DNA of 64,000 nucleotides from Planctomycetota bacterium (GCA_028281765.1 JANQJF010000001.1:106217-170216), one strand, 5' to 3'; counted from the stretch's first letter, positions 8,575 to 17,879 are shown. Notes: generated by a model not told the origin, from the sequence alone. Program-made: numbers and translations.

Positions 8575-9308
8575 ACGAACACGATCGATTGCAGCTCCAG
8601 CAATGGTTCGACGGCGCGCTCGACGACGAGGCAAGAGCCGCATTCGAGCAGAAGCTCGCCCAGGATCCCGAGCTGCAGGCCGAGCACGAGCTGCTTGGCG
8701 CCGTCTCCGATTCGCTGCGGCGCTCGTTCGTCGTGCCGGATCTCGCGGCCCCGGTCGGGCCGGACTCGAGCCCGCGCCCCATCTGGCCCGCGTTCCTGCT
8801 CGGCGCAGCCGCCGCCGCCGCGGTTCTTCTCGTGTGGCTGCGCCCCTGGGGCACACCACCCGAGCTTGCCGACCCGGTTCCGGATCCGACCCTGGCTGCG
8901 GCACAGACCTGTGTCGCCCAGAGCTGGATCGCGATGTCGCGGCAGTTCCCGGAGGAGACTCCCTGGGCGGCCGCGGGCTGCTCCAGCCCCAATCAGGTCC
9001 CGCAGTACGTGCAGCCGCTCGTGCCCGACCTGCCACAACCCTTGGTCTGGAAGCAAAACGAGGGGGTCCAGTTCCGACGCGGCGTCGACGTCGATCCGGC
9101 GCTGTCGCTACGGGTGCTCGAGCTCGTTGTCATGCCCTCGACTCGCGTATTCGTGTTCGTCGTGCACGCCGAACAAGATCCGAAGCCAATCCTGCCGACC
9201 GGTTCCGACCTCGCGATCTTCCGGGCGCCCCGCGGACGCCTCGTTCTCTACGAGATCACGCCCCTGCCCGAACCGCGCGGGCTCGCCTGCCTGCAAGAGG
9301 CGAACTAG
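8571..9308 (+). CDS. Putative anti-sigma factor, single-pass membrane protein
   Basis: A 245-aa protein. The N-terminal cytoplasmic part (about 1-60) reads LQQWFDGALDDEARAAFEQK, which resembles anti-sigma N-termini, but the usual HxxxCxxC zinc motif is absent. One transmembrane segment (about 71-88, PAFLLGAAAAAAVLLVWL) leads to an extracytoplasmic domain of about 155 residues with three cysteines. The ATG at 8571 is preceded by GGAGG (8561-8565) and overlaps the sigma stop. The function is inferred from position and architecture; the sensory domain is not recognised. Confidence 0.75.
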   Translation: MNEHDRLQLQQWFDGALDDEARAAFEQKLAQDPELQAEHELLGAVSDSLRRSFVVPDLAAPVGPDSSPRPIWPAFLLGAAAAAAVLLVWLRPWGTPPELADPVPDPTLAAAQTCVAQSWIAMSRQFPEETPWAAAGCSSPNQVPQYVQPLVPDLPQPLVWKQNEGVQFRRGVDVDPALSLRVLELVVMPSTRVFVFVVHAEQDPKPILPTGSDLAIFRAPRGRLVLYEITPLPEPRGLACLQEAN

Positions 9309-9321
9309 CGCTGAGTCCGTC

Positions 9322-9345
9322 GCTCCGCGATGATCGTCGCGGAGC
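9322..9345. terminator. GC-rich hairpin between the sigma operon and the next gene
   Basis: GCTCCGCGA and TCGCGGAGC form a perfect 9-bp stem with a six-base loop, 13 bases after the anti-sigma stop. It has no T-run. It covers the ATG at 9330 that could start the next gene. It could be a terminator or a translation-control hairpin. Confidence 0.4.
9341..9344 (+). promoter_or_regulatory. Shine-Dalgarno GGAG for a GTG start
   Basis: GGAG lies six bases before a GTG at 9351. The alternative ATG at 9330 has no Shine-Dalgarno and sits inside the hairpin at 9322-9345. Confidence 0.45.
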
Positions 9346-9350
9346 ACACC

Positions 9351-11678
9351 GTGACGGACATCACCGACCTAGACCCGAGAGCCCCGGAACCACCCGCGAT
9401 CGATACCGAGCTCGCGACGCGTTTGCTCGACGATCACTGGGACCTGCGGGGCGCGGTGCGTGCGCTCCCGAGCTACCTCGATCGGAACTTCCGACTCGAC
9501 GAACCGGACGGCGCGCAGTGGGTCTTCAAAGTCGCGAACGATGACGAGGGCGCCGAGATCCTCGACCTGCAGCACGCGGCGCTGGAGCGCCTGGCGGAGC
9601 GCGAACCCGGCCTCGCGCCCCGACTGCGCCCGTCGCGAGATGGTGCCGGCATTCGGGACGTGGAGGGTCACGACGGACGGACACACGCCGCGCGCGCCGT
9701 GTCGTTCTTGCCCGGACGATTGTGGAGCCAGTGCGCCGACCTCGGCACGTCGACCTGGCGCAGCCTCGGCAATCTCCTGGCGAGAGTCGATCGCGCGATC
9801 GGTGATCTCGACCACCCGGCCCGCACGCGAACCCTGCGCTGGGACCTCGCATCCGCCGCGTGGACGATCGGCCACGCGGCGCGCATCGCAGACCCCACTC
9901 GACGGGCGCTCGTCGAGCGTGCGCAACTCCGCTTCCTCGCCGACGTCCAGAGGCGGCTGAGCGATCTCCCGCGCGCCGTGATCCATCAAGACGCGAACGA
10001 CCACAACGTGCTGATGAGCGCCGACACGGAGCCGACCGCGATCGGGATCTTCGACTTCGGCGACATGGTCGAGAGCGCGCGCGTCTTCGAGCTCGCGGTC
10101 GCCGCGGCCTACGCGATCATGGACGCGCCGGCGCCGCTCGACGTTCTCGGTGCCCTCGCGCAGGGCTACGACGAACTCCAGCCTCTCGAAGATGAGGAGC
10201 TGGCCGCGCTGTTCGCCGCGACAGGAATGCGGCTCGTGCTCAGCGTCCTGATCTCCGCGGGAGACGCCGAGACGCAACCCGACAACGACTACGTGCGGAT
10301 CAGCGAAGCTCCGGCGTGGCGCGCGCTCGAGGCGCTGGATCGGATCGCACCCGCCGACGCACACCACGCCGTTCGCTCATGGTGCGGACGCGCGCCGTCC
10401 CCCCGATCGCCCGTCACTCCGGATCTCGAAGCACGACGCGGCCGGGTGCTCGGCCCGTCTCTGAGCCTGTCCTACCGCACGCCTCTCCACATCGCGCGTG
10501 GTCGCGGCACCTACCTGTTCGATCCTGCCGGCCGCCCGTTCCTCGACTGCGTCAACAACGTCTGCCACGTCGGTCACTGTCACCCTGACGTCGTCGCGGC
10601 CGCGCAGAGGCAGATCGCGACGTTGAACACCAACACGCGCTATCTCCATCCGAGCCTCGTCGAATACGCGGAGCGACTGACCTCCCTGCTTCCCGCGCCA
10701 CTCGAGGTCTGCTACTTCGTCAATTCGGGCAGCGAAGCCAACGAACTCGCGCTTCGCCTCGCTCGCACGTTCACGGGACGGCACGACATGCTCGCGGTCC
10801 AATGGGCATACCACGGGCACTCCGGTGCGTTGATCGATCTGAGTTCGTACAAACACGCGCGGTCCGGCGGCCGAGGCGCGCCGGACTGGGTGCACGTCGT
10901 GCCGTGCCCGGACGTCTACAGAGCCCGGCGGGAGGATGACCCTCACGCCGGACGGGACTTCGCGTCCTCCGTGCGCGATGCGTGCGAGAAGCACGAGTTC
11001 GCCGCCTTCATCGCGGAGCCCTTGATCGGCTGCGGCGGTCAGATCGTCCCGCCGGGCGGTTGGTTGCCGGAAGCGTTCGCACACGCTCGCGCAACGGGTG
11101 CTGTGTGTATCGCCGATGAAGTGCAGGTCGGGTTCGGCCGCGTCGGCAGTCACTGGTGGGCGTTCGAAGCACTCGGCGCGATCCCGGACATCGTCACGCT
11201 CGGCAAGCCGATCGGCAACGGACATCCGATGGCCGCGGTCGTCACGACCCGAGAGATTGCGGACGCGTTCGCGAACGGGATGGAGTTCTTCTGCACCTTT
11301 GGCGGTAACCCGGTTTCGGCCGAAGTCGGGCTCGCAGTTCTCGACGTCCTGGAGCGTGAGCACCTGCGGGAGAACGCGCAGGTCGTCGGCGACCTGCTCC
11401 TCGACGGATTCCGCAAGCTCGCGACGCGGCACGAGTGCATCGGCGACGTGCGCGGGCTCGGCCTCTACATCGGCGTCGAGTTCGTGCGAGACCGGGACAC
11501 TCGGGATCCCGAGACGCAGCGCCTCGCCGACGTCGTCGAGCGGTGCCGCGATGCCGGAGTGCTGCTGAGTCGCGACGGGCCACACGACAACGTCCTCAAG
11601 ATCAAACCGCCGCTGTGTTTTTCCGCCGACGATGCGGCGCTGCTCCTGTCGGTCTTCGAACGATGCCTCGAACGCTGA
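9351..11678 (+). CDS. Small-molecule kinase / class III aminotransferase fusion
   Basis: A 775-aa bifunctional protein from the GTG at 9351; an ATG at 9330 would add seven residues. The N-terminal half is an aminoglycoside-phosphotransferase-fold kinase: WVFKVAN near 60 (ATP lysine), HQDANDHN at about 212-219 (catalytic Asp) and IFDFGD at about 233-238. The C-terminal half, from about 370, is a class III PLP aminotransferase with VNSGSEANE, IADEVQVGFGR, and TLGKPIGNGHP holding the PLP lysine near 619. The arrangement resembles hydroxylysine-kinase/phospholyase-like fusions. Many bacterial versions have an M23 peptidase between the two halves; here it is missing. A kinase followed by a phospholyase would eliminate an activated phosphate, but the substrate is inferred only. 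The gene overlaps the next by 16 bases. Confidence 0.87.
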   Translation: MTDITDLDPRAPEPPAIDTELATRLLDDHWDLRGAVRALPSYLDRNFRLDEPDGAQWVFKVANDDEGAEILDLQHAALERLAEREPGLAPRLRPSRDGAGIRDVEGHDGRTHAARAVSFLPGRLWSQCADLGTSTWRSLGNLLARVDRAIGDLDHPARTRTLRWDLASAAWTIGHAARIADPTRRALVERAQLRFLADVQRRLSDLPRAVIHQDANDHNVLMSADTEPTAIGIFDFGDMVESARVFELAVAAAYAIMDAPAPLDVLGALAQGYDELQPLEDEELAALFAATGMRLVLSVLISAGDAETQPDNDYVRISEAPAWRALEALDRIAPADAHHAVRSWCGRAPSPRSPVTPDLEARRGRVLGPSLSLSYRTPLHIARGRGTYLFDPAGRPFLDCVNNVCHVGHCHPDVVAAAQRQIATLNTNTRYLHPSLVEYAERLTSLLPAPLEVCYFVNSGSEANELALRLARTFTGRHDMLAVQWAYHGHSGALIDLSSYKHARSGGRGAPDWVHVVPCPDVYRARREDDPHAGRDFASSVRDACEKHEFAAFIAEPLIGCGGQIVPPGGWLPEAFAHARATGAVCIADEVQVGFGRVGSHWWAFEALGAIPDIVTLGKPIGNGHPMAAVVTTREIADAFANGMEFFCTFGGNPVSAEVGLAVLDVLEREHLRENAQVVGDLLLDGFRKLATRHECIGDVRGLGLYIGVEFVRDRDTRDPETQRLADVVERCRDAGVLLSRDGPHDNVLKIKPPLCFSADDAALLLSVFERCLER

Positions 11679-13027
11679 TCCTGCTCACCGCGCTCTTCAC
11701 GAGCTTCGTGATCCCGGCACAAGCCGAGAACGCGAAGCCCACCACGGTGCGCGCGATGACCTTCAACATCCGCTACGCGAATCGCCGGGACGGGCTCAAC
11801 CACTGGGCGTACCGCGCAGACCTCGTCGCGAGCATGATCCGGTTCCACCGCGCCGACATCTGTGGCGTCCAGGAGGCGCTGGGAGCACAGATGCACGGGC
11901 TCCACGTCCGCCTGCCGGCGTTCGACTCGGTGGCAACCGGCAGGGATGGCCGTGCGGGTGGCGAGCGGTGCGCGATCTTCTACCGGAAGGATCGGTTCGA
12001 GCGCCTGCGGTGGAAGACGTTCTGGCTCTCGCCGACCCCGGAGCGTCCGAGCGCCGCGTGGGGCGCTCGACTCCGGCGCATCGTGACCTGGGCCGAGTTC
12101 CGGGACACGAACAGCGAGGCGACGTTCTTCGTGTTCAACACCCACTTCGACCATGCGAGCGCGAACGCGCGCCGGGAGAGCGCGCGGCTCGTGCTCGACA
12201 AGATCGACGAGATTGCGGGTGACGCTCCGATGCTCCTTCTCGGCGACCTGAACTGCGATCCGTCGTCGACCCCGTATCGGATCCTCACGACCGGCGGCAT
12301 CAAGGCGAAAGCAGACCCCGCGCGGGCCGTGCGCGACGGATACGACTGGACGGAGCACACGCCGCTCGGCCCGGAGGGCACGTTCTCGGGGTTCGGTGGC
12401 GTGGATCGCGTCGGCCCCCGGATCGACTACGTCATGGCGCGCGGCCCCGTGCGGATTCTCGAGCATGCGATCCTGACGGATGCGGCGAACGCCGGGCGCA
12501 CGCCTTCGGACCATCGTCCGGTCCTCGTGGAGGCGCGCATCGGCGAATCGCCCCGCCGAGATACCATCCACCTCGAACACGGGTGGCGATTCCGAACGGA
12601 CCCCGACCAGACCGGTCCGCGGCGAAACCTCCACGGCGAGCACGTCGAGGATCGCGACTGGCAGGTCGTGCGTGCCGGCGACGCGTGGGAGCAACAGGGC
12701 GCGGCCGACTACGACGGCTTCGCGTACTACCGGCGCACGATGCGCATCCCCGCCGAATGGAAGGGGCGGACCGTGCACTTCGTCGCGCACGGAATCGCCG
12801 ACCGTTTCACCCTGTTCGTGAACGGGCTCGAGGTCGTCCGCCCGACGGACGCGACGTCCTACTGGGACCGCATGGTCACGATTCGGATCCCGAGTGAGAT
12901 GTTCCGCCCGGGCCGAGCCAACGTCGTAACGCTCCGCGTCGAGGATACGGGTGGCTACGGCGGACTCATCGGTCGACCGGTCCACCTGACCACGCGGCAA
13001 GTCGAGACGACGCACAAACGGAAGTAG
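11663..13027 (+). CDS. Secreted endonuclease/exonuclease/phosphatase-fold protein with C-terminal jelly-roll
   Basis: A 454-aa protein. The signal peptide MPRTLILLTALFTSFVIPAQ is followed by an EEP-fold domain (about 29-295). Its motifs are MTFNIRYAN (metal Asn), GVQEAL (metal Glu), LLLGDLNCD (GDxN) and PSDHRPV (catalytic SDH). Residues about 300-450 resemble the beta-sandwich sugar-binding domain of glycosyl hydrolase family 2 enzymes (YYRRTMRIPAEWKGR, FVNGLEVV). The start overlaps the end of the kinase/aminotransferase gene, so they share an operon. Likely substrates include phosphoesters, sphingolipids or nucleic acids; the sandwich suggests carbohydrate or surface binding. Confidence 0.85.
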   Translation: MPRTLILLTALFTSFVIPAQAENAKPTTVRAMTFNIRYANRRDGLNHWAYRADLVASMIRFHRADICGVQEALGAQMHGLHVRLPAFDSVATGRDGRAGGERCAIFYRKDRFERLRWKTFWLSPTPERPSAAWGARLRRIVTWAEFRDTNSEATFFVFNTHFDHASANARRESARLVLDKIDEIAGDAPMLLLGDLNCDPSSTPYRILTTGGIKAKADPARAVRDGYDWTEHTPLGPEGTFSGFGGVDRVGPRIDYVMARGPVRILEHAILTDAANAGRTPSDHRPVLVEARIGESPRRDTIHLEHGWRFRTDPDQTGPRRNLHGEHVEDRDWQVVRAGDAWEQQGAADYDGFAYYRRTMRIPAEWKGRTVHFVAHGIADRFTLFVNGLEVVRPTDATSYWDRMVTIRIPSEMFRPGRANVVTLRVEDTGGYGGLIGRPVHLTTRQVETTHKRK

Positions 13028-13039
13028 TGCGGCTCCTCG

Positions 13040-13744
13040 TCAGTCGCGCGCGTCGAACGCCAATGCGAAGTTTCTCGCCGCGCTCGGGCCGGCGGTGTCG
13101 AGGTCGTGCTTGAAGAAGACGTAGACGTCGTCCCACTCCGTGGCGCGCACGCGCTGGCCCCACTCCTCTAGCTGCTCTCGCGTGTAGTCGGACCGATGCA
13201 GCCGGAGATAGCCGAACGGTGCGGTCGCGACGATGTTCGGATCCGGACGCTTGGGCTGGTCCGAGACGCACCACGCGGCCCCCGCGTCCTGAAGCACGGC
13301 GAACACCTCGTCGTCGGCCCAAGACACGTTCCGAAACTCGAAGACCGCCCGCATGCCGTCTGGCAACGCCGCGAGGAACTCCCGCAAACGCGGCACGTCG
13401 CGACGGAAGAACGGCGAGGTCTGGAACAGCATCGGCCCGAGGTGCGCCTCCAGGTGTCGCGCCGACTTCCACAGGAACTCGAGCGTCTCGATGTTGGTCA
13501 ACGGCGCGTGATGCGTGATCCTCTTCGACGCCTTGAGAACGAACTCGAACTCTCCGCCGACGCGAGACGCCCATTCGCGGACGACGTCCGACTTCGGGTT
13601 GCGATAGAAGGTGTTGTTGATCTCGACCGCGGCGAACTGGCCCGAGTAGAACGTCAATCGCTTTTCCCGCGGGAGGTCGTCGGGGTAGAACGACCCCGAC
13701 CACTCGTCGAAGTCGTAGCCGCTCGTCCCGACCCGGAGTCGCAT
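13040..13744 (-). CDS. DUF72 (YecE-like) family protein
   Basis: A 234-aa protein with the DUF72 family signature: MRLRVGTSGYDFDEWSGSFYP at the start, VEINNTFYRNP, FVLKASKRITHHAPL, and DDVYVFFKHD near the end. Length is usual for the family, which adopts a TIM-barrel-like fold and has no established reaction. Six bases separate its start from the stop of the 980-aa surface-protein gene upstream, so they may be cotranscribed. It is convergent with the nuclease-fold gene, whose stop is 12 bases away. Confidence 0.9.
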   Translation of the reverse strand: MRLRVGTSGYDFDEWSGSFYPDDLPREKRLTFYSGQFAAVEINNTFYRNPKSDVVREWASRVGGEFEFVLKASKRITHHAPLTNIETLEFLWKSARHLEAHLGPMLFQTSPFFRRDVPRLREFLAALPDGMRAVFEFRNVSWADDEVFAVLQDAGAAWCVSDQPKRPDPNIVATAPFGYLRLHRSDYTREQLEEWGQRVRATEWDDVYVFFKHDLDTAGPSAARNFALAFDARD

Positions 13745-13750
13745 CCGCCG

Positions 13751-16693
13751 CTACAGGCTCAGCGTCGCGGTTTCTCCCGGCGCGACGGTCACCTCACCGG
13801 TGCGCTTTTCCTCGCCGAGGTGCACGGTCACCTTCCACGTGCCGGGGTCGAGCGACGAGAGCGTCGTCTTGCCGTTCTGCAGCATCTGCCCCTTCTGCTT
13901 GCGCTCCTGGCCTTCGGCGACCTGCAGGACGGCCGACACGTACGCGAACGTCACCGATGCGTCCTTCACCTCGACGACGATCTTTCCTGCGGGCTCGAGG
14001 ACGAACTGCAGATCGCGACGTTCGGACCCGAGCGCGACGGACACCGGATCGCTCTTGGCGGTGCGGTGCGACTTGGACTTCACCGTTACGACGAGCGCCG
14101 TGTCCGGCTGCACGCCTTCGAGACGGAACGTCCCATCCGCTTGTGTGCGAGGCCCGACCTGCGTCTCGCTCCCAGGCCAACCGTAGATTCGCATGTCCGC
14201 GAAGTCGTTACCGCCGTCTTTCGCGGGCGCCACGCTCAACGAGGCCCCGCTGACGGGTTTGCCCTCGTGATCGACCACGCGGCCGGAGAGGACGGTCACT
14301 CGAAGATCAACGTCGCACACGGTCTCCCCTTCGACCGCGCGAAACTCGACGCTGCTCGGCATGGCTCGTGACTCGTGCGAGATCAACAGACGAGCGTCCC
14401 CGAGCTTCACGTCCTGGATCTCGAACCTCCCCACCGAGTCGGTCTTCTCGCCTCTGCCGCCGCCACGCATCACCATCTCATTGACCATGATGTCTTCTTC
14501 CGCAGAGTCTTTGGCGGAGCGAATCGAAATCGTCGCGCCGACCAGGGGCTTGCCGTTCTGGCGAACGATTCCCGTGACCCTGGATCGGAACTCTCGCTCC
14601 AGCACCAGCTCCACATCCTGCCGATCGACGACTTCGACGACCTTGCCGTCCTCGGATTGCTGGAATGCCGTCTCGTCGATCTCGACCTCGACATCGGCCC
14701 ACCCCCCAAAATCGCTGGACGAGTTGGAGAGGATGCGCACGCGATACTCTCCCGGGGCGACGTGGGCGAAACGCGCAATCCCTTTCGCGTCCGTCTTCAC
14801 GTCCTTGCTCGAGCCACCCTTCTCGGTCTCGCGGCGCTCGACGTTGACGTTGGGCAAGGGTTCGCCGCGGGGATCCACGACCTTGGCGAGGATCGTGCCG
14901 CCCACGATCATGTCGACTTCGTGCTCCATCCGCCCGCGGTCCGGAGCCTTCAGCGGCTCGCTGCGATACGTCGCGTATTCCTTGTGCGTGACGCGAACCG
15001 TGAACGCTTGCCCCGGCTCGATCGCGATCTCGGCCTTGCCCTCGTCGTCCGTCTTGTCGCGGCCGCCGCGCGCCGAAGCACGCGCGGACGCCAGCCTGCC
15101 GACGGCCAGTGTGTATTCGAGCGACTCTTGCGAGTCCGTCACGACCCGGGTCCTGACGGTCGCGCCCACGAGCGGCTGTCCTTGGTCGTCGCGCACCGTG
15201 ACCGCGATCATCGGCAGCGGTTCGAACCGGAGGATGCCGAGGTCGACGTTCCCGGACTTCGGGAGCGAGAGGTCCGACCGGACTACCGAGCGGTAACCCG
15301 CGGCCTCCACCGTGACCTTGAGGCGCTGATCGCCCCTCTCGCTCGGCTGCAGACCGGGCACGCGGAAGACTCCGGTGTCGTCCGGCTCGAGGTCCTTCTC
15401 GCGGACGCGCGGGGAGCCTCCGAACATGTCCTGGCGCCCGCCCGTCAGGCGGGCCGTCGCAGTCACCGCACCGATGCTCTTGCCGGTCACCTCGTCCACC
15501 GCCTGGAACGTGACCGCAACGCCGGGCCGATACTCGAGTGAGACCCCGGATGCGCCGCTCGCCACGACCTTGGTGGGCGTGACCGTCGACTTGTTCCAAC
15601 GACTGCCCTTGACGGGTAGGGCCGCGACCCGGTACTCCGCGCCGATTTCGAGGCCACCGAGCGAGAACGTGCCGTCCTCCCCGACTTCGGTGTGATGCGG
15701 CGCCATCGAAAGGCGCGCTCCGAACTGCAGGCGAAACGCGGCCATCGAGTCGTTGGACTCGGCTTGTTCACCGGCAGCGACGACCTTGCTCGCGCGAACC
15801 TCGAACTTCTCATCGCCCTCCGGCAATCCGCGCACGACACCGGTCACACGGGCGCCAGTGGCGAGTTGGATCCGCACGCCGCGAACCTCGCGGCCCCGCT
15901 CCGATACCGAGCCCGACACGGCCTGGCTTGCGAACTCGTCGTGATACGCGACGAGGCGGAACTCACCCTCTCGCTGGAGAAGCACACGGAACTCGCCATC
16001 CACGTTCGTCTTCACTCCGCGTCGCTCCATCGAGAACGAGAACGGGTCGCTGCCTCGACGATCCGGTTCGACGAGCGCGTCCTCGACTGGACGACCATCC
16101 GGTCCGACGACCGAACCGATCACCGGGAACCCCACCTCGAGCCGCAGGACGCCGACATCCGAGTCTCCGCCGGACGTCGCTGCCACCTCGTGCATCATCG
16201 CCAAGTGCCGGTCGCCGACACAGATCAGTCGGAGCGGACGCTCACTGGTCGGAGCAGCGACTCGGAATGTGCCGTCGGCGCCGGAGCGCGCACGCTTCGC
16301 CTTCTCGAGATCCTTCGGCTCGGCGCCCGGATCCATGAGCTGGCTCAGGTTGAACCACCCGCGGTCCTCGACCACGAACACCCTCGCGCCTTCGACGGGA
16401 GCGTCGCCGGGTTCGAGCAGCGTTCCAACGACGAACCCGTGCTCGCCCTCGTCGTCCATGTCCGCTGTCGTCGCGGCGACGAGCGCGCGGTCCCCGTCTT
16501 CGGGCTCGTCCTCGCCATCAGCGCCGCCCTCGCCGATCGACCCGGTCTCGGCATCGGCCTCACTCGAATCCGAGTCGTTCGCGTCCACGACCCCGATAGG
16601 CGCTTCACCGGGGTCGCCGCCGAACACGAAGAGGGCGCCGACGGCACCCGCGATGAGGAGGAGAACAAGTACGAGTCCTGAGGACGAGCGCAT
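13751..16693 (-). CDS. Large membrane-anchored protein with carboxypeptidase-regulatory-like repeats
   Basis: A 980-aa protein with one N-terminal transmembrane segment (about 6-25, LVLVLLLIAGAVGALFVFGG). An acidic linker rich in Asp, Glu and Ser (about 35-75) follows. The rest is a tandem of about eight to nine beta-sandwich modules of CarboxypepD_reg or SpaA type. Each has a GxVVxxxGxPVxGAxV start, as in GSVVGPDGRPVEDALVEP and GRVVDHEGKPVSGASLSV, and a DGxFRxxGLxP-like strand, as in DGTFRLEGVQPDTALVVTV. It resembles modular surface or envelope proteins. The ATG at 16693 is preceded by GGAG. No enzyme domain is seen. Confidence 0.83.
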   Translation of the reverse strand: MRSSSGLVLVLLLIAGAVGALFVFGGDPGEAPIGVVDANDSDSSEADAETGSIGEGGADGEDEPEDGDRALVAATTADMDDEGEHGFVVGTLLEPGDAPVEGARVFVVEDRGWFNLSQLMDPGAEPKDLEKAKRARSGADGTFRVAAPTSERPLRLICVGDRHLAMMHEVAATSGGDSDVGVLRLEVGFPVIGSVVGPDGRPVEDALVEPDRRGSDPFSFSMERRGVKTNVDGEFRVLLQREGEFRLVAYHDEFASQAVSGSVSERGREVRGVRIQLATGARVTGVVRGLPEGDEKFEVRASKVVAAGEQAESNDSMAAFRLQFGARLSMAPHHTEVGEDGTFSLGGLEIGAEYRVAALPVKGSRWNKSTVTPTKVVASGASGVSLEYRPGVAVTFQAVDEVTGKSIGAVTATARLTGGRQDMFGGSPRVREKDLEPDDTGVFRVPGLQPSERGDQRLKVTVEAAGYRSVVRSDLSLPKSGNVDLGILRFEPLPMIAVTVRDDQGQPLVGATVRTRVVTDSQESLEYTLAVGRLASARASARGGRDKTDDEGKAEIAIEPGQAFTVRVTHKEYATYRSEPLKAPDRGRMEHEVDMIVGGTILAKVVDPRGEPLPNVNVERRETEKGGSSKDVKTDAKGIARFAHVAPGEYRVRILSNSSSDFGGWADVEVEIDETAFQQSEDGKVVEVVDRQDVELVLEREFRSRVTGIVRQNGKPLVGATISIRSAKDSAEEDIMVNEMVMRGGGRGEKTDSVGRFEIQDVKLGDARLLISHESRAMPSSVEFRAVEGETVCDVDLRVTVLSGRVVDHEGKPVSGASLSVAPAKDGGNDFADMRIYGWPGSETQVGPRTQADGTFRLEGVQPDTALVVTVKSKSHRTAKSDPVSVALGSERRDLQFVLEPAGKIVVEVKDASVTFAYVSAVLQVAEGQERKQKGQMLQNGKTTLSSLDPGTWKVTVHLGEEKRTGEVTVAPGETATLSL

Positions 16694-16770
16694 GAGTCAG
16701 TCTCCGGGGGTGGGATGCAGAGGTCGACGTCGCGATCGCGTCAGCCCTCCCGTATTTGGGCGCATGTCGG

Positions 16771-17826
16771 TCACAACGTAAACCTCGTCGCGACCGCGGA
16801 CGTGCTCACGGCGGAACCGAGCGGGACCGTCGTGCTCCCCTGCGTAAACGTGCGCTTGCATTGGATCCCCGGATTCCCGTCGGTGCGTGGCAGGTTCACC
16901 AGCGCGCTGTTCGAGAGCGCGACACCGATCCCGAGCTGCGATCCGTCGAGCGCGAGCGCCTGGGTCGTGAACGGCAGCGACGCCGCGCCCGCGCTCCAGG
17001 CTACGGGGAAGACGACCTCCGACACGACCCCGCCCGACGTCGAGTTCCCGATCGGCAGGCTGAGAAACCCGTCCGCACCCAGCGGTGCGCACAGCCCCGG
17101 CACCGGAATGGCGTCGAACCACACGCTGCCGAGCATGACGACGACCCCGGCCTGCGACGGAGCTCCGGACACCCCGAACCCCAGCTCGAGCCCGCTGCCG
17201 TCACTGCGGAACTGGCCGAACATCGTGAATGCGCCGTTGGACGTGGCGCACCCGGGACCGAGATCGAGCAACGTCGAGCCGTAGTCCATCGATGCCGGCA
17301 CCCCGAACCAGTCGTTCGCGTAGGTGCCGCCCCCGGACGACCCGTGGACGATCACGTCCCAGACAAGCGCGTCCTGCTCGTTGTAGGACCAGGGTTGCTG
17401 GAACGGGACGACGAGGTCGTATTCCAGCAGTGCCGGCGTCGAGGTCCAGTCGGGAACGTTGATCACCGTGCGAGGAAAGACGACGGTCGGCGCGTCGAGT
17501 GCGTTCGCCGCGAAGTCATTGGAGAATGTCGCAAAGTCCGTGTGCGCCATTTGCACCTCGAGGTCGATCGTGCGAGCGACGGCGCTGGCCAGCGGACCGT
17601 CCTCGCGACGCCACGCGATCGCGGAGACGGTCGGAAGCAGCTGACCGATGAAGTTCGCATCCGCCTGCTGGACGCGGCTCTGGTGACCCGCGACCGTCCC
17701 GAACATCACGGCCGACCAGGAGTTCCCGAACTCGTGGTCCGCCCCGGGCGGACTGTAGACGCGAAACTCCTGGCCTGTCGCAGACGCGACGACGAGCGCA
17801 GCAGCCATCATTGCCTTCCGGATCAC
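16771..17826 (-). CDS. Secreted protein of unknown function
   Basis: A 351-aa protein if translated from a GTG at 17826, which follows a run of five G residues and starts a signal peptide (IRKAMMAAALVVASATGQ). An ATG at 17868 would add 14 residues that do not resemble a signal peptide, and ATGs at 17811 and 17808 are also possible. The mature part is rich in small and aromatic residues, with no known domain. Near the C-terminus FPVAWSAGAASLPFTTQAL loosely resembles the shared C-terminal domain of other secreted proteins here. It lies 77 bases upstream of the 980-aa gene in the same orientation. Confidence 0.72.
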   Translation of the reverse strand: MIRKAMMAAALVVASATGQEFRVYSPPGADHEFGNSWSAVMFGTVAGHQSRVQQADANFIGQLLPTVSAIAWRREDGPLASAVARTIDLEVQMAHTDFATFSNDFAANALDAPTVVFPRTVINVPDWTSTPALLEYDLVVPFQQPWSYNEQDALVWDVIVHGSSGGGTYANDWFGVPASMDYGSTLLDLGPGCATSNGAFTMFGQFRSDGSGLELGFGVSGAPSQAGVVVMLGSVWFDAIPVPGLCAPLGADGFLSLPIGNSTSGGVVSEVVFPVAWSAGAASLPFTTQALALDGSQLGIGVALSNSALVNLPRTDGNPGIQCKRTFTQGSTTVPLGSAVSTSAVATRFTL

Positions 17827-17862
17827 ATCGCCCCCAACGGTCGATTCGAACAGAACGGAGCG

Positions 17863-17868
17863 TAGCAT
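17863..17868 (+). promoter_or_regulatory. Candidate -10 box TAGCAT, leaderless promoter
   Basis: TAGCAT ends 11 bases before the ATG at 17880, consistent with a very short or absent leader. Confidence 0.35.
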
Positions 17869-17879
17869 GTCGCCGCGCC

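Noticed and set aside
13196..16681. Several long forward open frames over the DUF72 and 980-aa genes
   Set aside because: They are antisense frames typical of high-GC DNA with no start signal, signal peptide or domain.
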